This document shows, piece by piece, positions 5,068 through 8,724 of a DNA stretch of 8,724 nt (the first letter of the stretch is position 1; every line of letters starts with the position of its first letter). The DNA comes from Fidelibacterota bacterium (GTDB lineage: Bacteria > Fidelibacterota > Marinisomatia > SCGC-AAA003-L08 > GCA-002704045). The stretch covers positions 1-8,724 of the forward strand of contig PAFF01000043.1 in the NCBI GenBank assembly GCA_002704045.1. The letters are read 5' to 3'. Both the position numbers and the translations under genes were made by a program. The notes beneath the pieces were generated by a model that did no database searches, had not been told where the DNA came from, and worked only from the letters and a program-made list of their open reading frames with translations.

Positions 5068-7689
5068 CTATATATCCTTTTTCAAAATCAAACCTGACAT
5101 TATATCAGCCTGTATATCTAAAAAACCATTTTTTGTTTCATATAAACTTCCAGTCAGCAAATCTATGTATTTACCATCGTCAACAGAAATATAAATATTG
5201 TTACTTTTTGTATCATTATTAATCAAAACAATCATCTTAGATTCATTATCTTCTCTCTCAAATCCATAAACCATTCCATCCGTTAAAATAGTTTTAAATT
5301 TACCCGTTGATAAACTAGAATACTGCCTTCTTATAGATATAAGCTTCTTATAATGATTTCTAAGCTTTGTACTTTTTTCACTTTGTTCATACAACCAATT
5401 AAATGGTCTTCTGCAATCAGGATCATGTCCTCCCATCATAGCTATTTCATCTCCATACCATATATGAGGTGTACCAACATAGGTCATTTGAAACAAAACA
5501 GCTAATTCTAATCTTTTTATATCGCCATTACAACTTTCTAAAAAGCGAAATGTGTCGTGACTATCAATGAGATTCATCATTACTTGAGTTGCCTGCGTAG
5601 GATATGTGTGTAAACCTTGAATAAGATCTTTATTAAATGTTTTTGCATTACAGCTTCTAGTATTAAAAAAACGCATCACAGGATCTTTAAAATAAGCATA
5701 ATTCATAACCGCATCATAATAATCGCTATTTACCCAGTCAACAGCATTACTCCACAATTCTCCTACCAGATATGCATCGGGCTTTAAAGATTTTACTCTC
5801 TCATTAAATAATTTCCAGAACCAAAAAGGAACCTCATTAGGAACATCTAAACGAAATCCATCTATATCCATTTCTTTTATCCAGAATTCTGATACATCTA
5901 AAATATAATTAACAACTTCCCAATTTGGATCAGCAAGTTCAATATTTTTTATGTTATTTTCGGCTTGGTTAGGATTTGAAAAATCAAAATTTAAATTAGG
6001 CATATGCCCAAAACCCCACCAACATTCATAATAGTCAATTGGTTTAAAAATACCATCTTTGAGAGATGAAATTTTATATTTATCAGGAAGTGGCCATTTT
6101 TTCCATTCATACCAATCATAATATTTACTTTTGGGTCCTTTTTTTAAACTTTCTTGAAATGCCCAAAAGGTTTCGCCAGTATGATTAAATGCGCAATCTA
6201 TAATGACTCTTATACCTCGACTATGTGCAACTTTAACCAGGTCTTTAAATTCATCATTTGTTCCAAAATGAGGATCAATTTTCATATAGTCAACGGCATC
6301 ATATTTATGATTGGATTTTGCTTCAAAAAGAGGATTGAAATAGATAATTGTTACTCCAAGATCTTCTAAATAATCTAACTTATCTTTAATACCTTTGATA
6401 TCACCACCATAAAAACTGTTGTAATCTGGTTGATATCCTTCATCATTAGGCAAGTGATATGGACTCTTTTTTAAACCCGCATGATTATACCAATCATCTT
6501 CAAGGTGATAATACTCTGTATATTTTTTATATAACTGGCCGTTTGATGGTGGTATATTAACGCCCTCATAATACCATTCTTTAAAATCAGGATCATTTTG
6601 CTTACTTCCATTATGAAACCGTTCTGGAAAAATTTGATATATGATACCATTTTTAACCCAATCAGGAGTAAAAAAAGGCTCTACAATTTCACTTGTATAA
6701 TTAAAATATTTATTTTCATCATTAAATTTAGAAAATTCATTTTGTAATAGGTATAATTTTTCAGAACCATCTTCATAAAGATAACAATAACGAAATTTAG
6801 ATTTTTTTACATCAGTATTTATTATTACATTAAAATAATCATAAGAATTATCACTTGCAATTTTTTCCATTTTAATAATTTCAGAATTTTTGATTAGATA
6901 TACGTTCTCAACATCATTAATGTGTGTTTTCGTTTTAAACTCTATCTGGTTTTCAGATAATGGATTAATTGTTTCTAAACTTTGTTCAGTAGATATCCCA
7001 TAATCTAGAATGATACCATCTTTTTCTTTAAGAACAACCTTATCAAATTTGTTATCTACAATGATAACAGAATTTTTTCCACCAAATCCATCATCAACAA
7101 AATTTGTCGATTTTTGATCAGTAAACCAGTTCATACCATCTTCCAAAAATTTATAATGATATTCACCTGGCTTTAGCAAAAGTCTAATTGAATAAATACC
7201 TTCACTTGTTTCAATCATCCTACTAGCTTTCAAATTCCAATCATTCATTGAACCTACTAAGTATACTTCTTTAATAATTTTATCTGGTTTATGAAAAAAA
7301 TCTACAACTCTAAGAGCCTCAATTTCATCTTTATTCCCAACAAAAATAATTGAATTTTCTCCACCATATCCATCATCTTCGATAACATCAGCATTTTCAT
7401 CAGTAATCCATTTTCCATCAACAATAAATTTATATCCATATTTTCCAGGACTGAGATCCAGAATTATAGAATACACTCCATCCTTTTCTATCATCTTAGT
7501 TGTTGTTTCAGACCAATTATTAAAATCACCAGCTATAAAAACATTGTGTTTGCCTCCAATCAAAGGTTGATAAACGAATTTTACCTGATCACTTGAAACT
7601 GAACTTTCACTTTTTTGTTCAAACTCTCCCAAGCCCAATGTTTTACAACCATAAATAAAAAACATAATTGAAAAATAAAAAACTTTCAT
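5068..7689 (-). CDS. Lipoprotein GH13 alpha-glucan hydrolase, neopullulanase/cyclomaltodextrinase type
   Basis: This 873-aa enzyme should cleave alpha-1,4 (perhaps also alpha-1,6) links in starch, pullulan or cyclodextrins. A short signal ends in FIYGC, making Cys15 the lipid anchor. Order: CBM48-like module 1 (about 36-118; GDFNNW, PGKYGYKFIVDGKW, DDGYGGENS), CBM48-like module 2 (about 138-212; GSMNDW, PGEYHYKF, DDGFGGKNS), a CBM34-like domain (about 240-335), the GH13 barrel (about 344-790) and a C-terminal beta domain. All four GH13 motifs are intact: DCAFNH (Asp498-His503), GFRLDVPNEV (nucleophile Asp615), VGELW (acid/base Glu644) and LIDSHD (transition-state Asp712). MPNLN (563-567), NHKYDAVDY (460-468) and GFRLDVPNEV favour subfamily GH13_20 over plain alpha-amylase. 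About 20 extra residues lie between MPNLN and the helix before motif II. A ribosome site (GAAGGG, 7704-7699) precedes the start, which directly abuts the upstream stop. Family call is strong; exact substrate is not. Confidence 0.9.
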   Translation of the reverse strand: MKVFYFSIMFFIYGCKTLGLGEFEQKSESSVSSDQVKFVYQPLIGGKHNVFIAGDFNNWSETTTKMIEKDGVYSIILDLSPGKYGYKFIVDGKWITDENADVIEDDGYGGENSIIFVGNKDEIEALRVVDFFHKPDKIIKEVYLVGSMNDWNLKASRMIETSEGIYSIRLLLKPGEYHYKFLEDGMNWFTDQKSTNFVDDGFGGKNSVIIVDNKFDKVVLKEKDGIILDYGISTEQSLETINPLSENQIEFKTKTHINDVENVYLIKNSEIIKMEKIASDNSYDYFNVIINTDVKKSKFRYCYLYEDGSEKLYLLQNEFSKFNDENKYFNYTSEIVEPFFTPDWVKNGIIYQIFPERFHNGSKQNDPDFKEWYYEGVNIPPSNGQLYKKYTEYYHLEDDWYNHAGLKKSPYHLPNDEGYQPDYNSFYGGDIKGIKDKLDYLEDLGVTIIYFNPLFEAKSNHKYDAVDYMKIDPHFGTNDEFKDLVKVAHSRGIRVIIDCAFNHTGETFWAFQESLKKGPKSKYYDWYEWKKWPLPDKYKISSLKDGIFKPIDYYECWWGFGHMPNLNFDFSNPNQAENNIKNIELADPNWEVVNYILDVSEFWIKEMDIDGFRLDVPNEVPFWFWKLFNERVKSLKPDAYLVGELWSNAVDWVNSDYYDAVMNYAYFKDPVMRFFNTRSCNAKTFNKDLIQGLHTYPTQATQVMMNLIDSHDTFRFLESCNGDIKRLELAVLFQMTYVGTPHIWYGDEIAMMGGHDPDCRRPFNWLYEQSEKSTKLRNHYKKLISIRRQYSSLSTGKFKTILTDGMVYGFEREDNESKMIVLINNDTKSNNIYISVDDGKYIDLLTGSLYETKNGFLDIQADIMSGLILKKDI

Positions 7690-8385
7690 CTAATTACACC
7701 CTTCGTCATTAAAACAAAATTCTAAAATATTTTCACCTTCTGATACAGTATATAATCTATTAGGACCACCACCTGGAAACTCTGCTAAATCCCAATCTCC
7801 ATTTATTCTAAATTTATATTCTATCTCATTTCCAGCCTCTAATCCTGTTATTACAACCTCAAAAATATTATCTAGATTTACATCTTTTAAAAAATAATTT
7901 TCTGAATTATTATAACTATCAGGCCATCCATTAAAATTACCTGCTATATCTAAAGAATCAGTTTGTATATTAAAATTACCAATTTCTATCTGATATGACA
8001 TATCAATATAAAATGCCAAAGTCGTTGGATTGATTTCTGCATAAAAATCTGAAACTATATTTTCCGTATCACTAACTATTAAACTTCTGTAGTTAACTAA
8101 ATTTTCTAATGAATCGTTCACAGAATATTTATAAAAATATTCCTTACCTAAAATTAAATTTAAAGTTAATGAAAAAATATTATCATCATCACTATCACTC
8201 ATATCATAAACATTATTGTCTATATGTAATTTTATTGAATCATTTTGAGAATAAAAATTACTCATATTTACATTAAAATTAACATTTCTATTTGAATCAA
8301 GAGGAATCTCTAATGGAGCCTCAGAACAATTGAAACATAACAATGTAATAAGTATCATGTATATATATAACATATATTTAGTCAT
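7690..8385 (-). CDS. Probable starch-binding lipoprotein with two beta-sandwich modules
   Basis: This 231-aa protein starts with a hydrophobic signal (residues 4-19) ending in LLCFNC, so Cys20 is the probable lipidated cysteine; the lipobox is non-canonical (Cys at -3, Asn at -1). Two repeated beta-sandwich domains follow, about 34-116 and 122-226. Both open in a similar way (VNFNVNMSNFY and LAFYIDMSYQ). The second contains DIAGNFNGWPD (146-156), an acidic turn, EAGNEIEYKFRINGDW (183-198) and PGGGPNR, the pattern of CBM20/CBM48-like or SusE/SusF-like starch-binding modules. Cys224 and Cys230 near the C-terminus could form a disulfide. The first domain lacks the GNFNGW signature and is more degenerate. 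No catalytic motif is seen. The likely role is holding alpha-glucan at the cell surface for the enzymes encoded next to it. The gene starts 1 nt after the upstream stop and its own TAG abuts the next ATG directly. Binding specificity is inferred from fold and context. Confidence 0.72.
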   Translation of the reverse strand: MTKYMLYIYMILITLLCFNCSEAPLEIPLDSNRNVNFNVNMSNFYSQNDSIKLHIDNNVYDMSDSDDDNIFSLTLNLILGKEYFYKYSVNDSLENLVNYRSLIVSDTENIVSDFYAEINPTTLAFYIDMSYQIEIGNFNIQTDSLDIAGNFNGWPDSYNNSENYFLKDVNLDNIFEVVITGLEAGNEIEYKFRINGDWDLAEFPGGGPNRLYTVSEGENILEFCFNDEGCN

Positions 8386-8386
8386 C

Positions 8387-8704
8387 CTATTTTACTATTA
8401 AAACTGAATTAACACCACCATAACCGTCATCTACACGATCAAGCGCATTTGGGTCTTCAAGCCATGAATTACGATCAACTACAAATTTGTATTCATACCT
8501 ACCAGCAGATAGCCTCTTTGTTATTGACCATATACCATCACCAGCTATTTTATCGCCATTTAAACCTTCATCATTCATTACATCTATTCTATCTCCATTC
8601 TTTAGCCATTCATTGTCAGGGAAATTACCAGCCAAATTAACGTGTCTAGCAGATGGAGAATCATATTGAAACAAAATTCCATTTTTAACTTTGTGTGGAG
8701 GCAT
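8387..8704 (-). CDS. Small CBM48/AMPK-type glycogen-binding E-set protein (5' end uncertain)
   Basis: The 105 residues form essentially one carbohydrate-binding E-set domain of the CBM48/AMPK-beta glycogen-binding type. Visible marks are the VNLAGNFPDNEW strand-turn (22-33), GDGIWSITKRL (56-65), SAGRYEYKFVVD (66-77) followed by Trp81, and the closing VDDGYGGVNSVLIV (91-104). The same closing motif ends both CBM48-like modules of the GH13 enzyme two genes downstream, so this looks like a free-standing relative of those modules, probably binding alpha-glucan. No catalytic domain is present. The ATG at 8704-8702 has only a weak purine-rich stretch (AAAAAAGAGA) before it and no signal peptide. 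The frame stays open from that ATG to the window edge, so the real start may lie further upstream with a signal peptide or another domain. The stop TAG is 1 nt from the next start, so the genes are co-transcribed. Fold call is good; exact function is inferred. Confidence 0.75.
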   Translation of the reverse strand: MPPHKVKNGILFQYDSPSARHVNLAGNFPDNEWLKNGDRIDVMNDEGLNGDKIAGDGIWSITKRLSAGRYEYKFVVDRNSWLEDPNALDRVDDGYGGVNSVLIVK

Positions 8705-8724
8705 TAGTCTCTTTTTTATAATAT

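Noticed and set aside
6154..6369. 71-codon plus-strand frame opposite the GH13 catalytic region
   Set aside because: It is antisense to conserved GH13 motif I (Asp498-His503) and has no recognisable features, so it is a shadow of the real gene.
7070..7385. Repeated plus-strand ccaccaWatccatcatc stretches (about 7079-7096 and 7361-7377) as a DNA repeat
   Set aside because: They are explained by the shared protein motif DDGYGG/DDGFGG in the two CBM48-like modules, not by a separate DNA element.
8449..8669. Two overlapping plus-strand frames opposite the 105-aa CBM48-type gene
   Set aside because: They overlap each other and the minus-strand gene with the clear E-set motif; their His/Ser/Leu-rich translations look like antisense artefacts.
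1..8724. tRNA, rRNA, CRISPR array, insertion sequence or transposase
   Set aside because: No such structure, repeat-spacer pattern or transposase-like protein was seen on either strand.

Overview
The window is AT-rich and every supportable gene lies on the minus strand, so transcription runs from high to low coordinates. A C-terminal YPNPFNPTTS-type secretion tail (type IX secretion, T9SS), a dockerin-like C-terminus, lipoprotein signals and low GC point to a marine bacterium of the Fibrobacterota-Chlorobiota-Bacteroidota side of the tree. Candidatus Marinimicrobia (SAR406) or a similar lineage is my best guess. This is a judgement from protein style; there is no rRNA or marker gene here.

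Region 1 (8704 down to 1537) is a compact run of five genes separated by only 0-2 nt. In order of transcription they are: a small starch/glycogen-binding E-set (CBM48-type) protein, possibly cut by the window edge; a 231-aa lipoprotein with two starch-binding-like beta-sandwich domains; an 873-aa lipoprotein neopullulanase/cyclomaltodextrinase-type GH13 enzyme with two CBM48-like modules and a CBM34-like domain; an 1132-aa secreted GH57 amylopullulanase-like enzyme with Ig-like, E-set and dockerin-like C-terminal modules; and a 42-aa single-pass membrane protein. Together they look like a cell-surface alpha-glucan (starch, glycogen, pullulan) capture and degradation operon. The lipoproteins would hold substrate and hydrolyse it at the membrane, and the dockerin-bearing GH57 enzyme would act outside or in the periplasm. 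No SusC/SusD pair, transporter or regulator is visible; these may lie beyond the right edge.

Region 2 (1536-1363) is non-coding. It carries a TTGACA promoter element on the minus strand flanked by two copies of an unusual tandem direct repeat (GCACGATTT units), which looks like a two-site operator.

Region 3 (1362-121) is a separately transcribed gene for a secreted protein with a type 1 copper (cupredoxin) domain, two DUF4397 domains and a T9SS sorting domain. A perfect 11-bp stem hairpin directly after its stop codon (87-111) is the likely terminator. Positions 1-86 are AT-rich with no gene that I can support.
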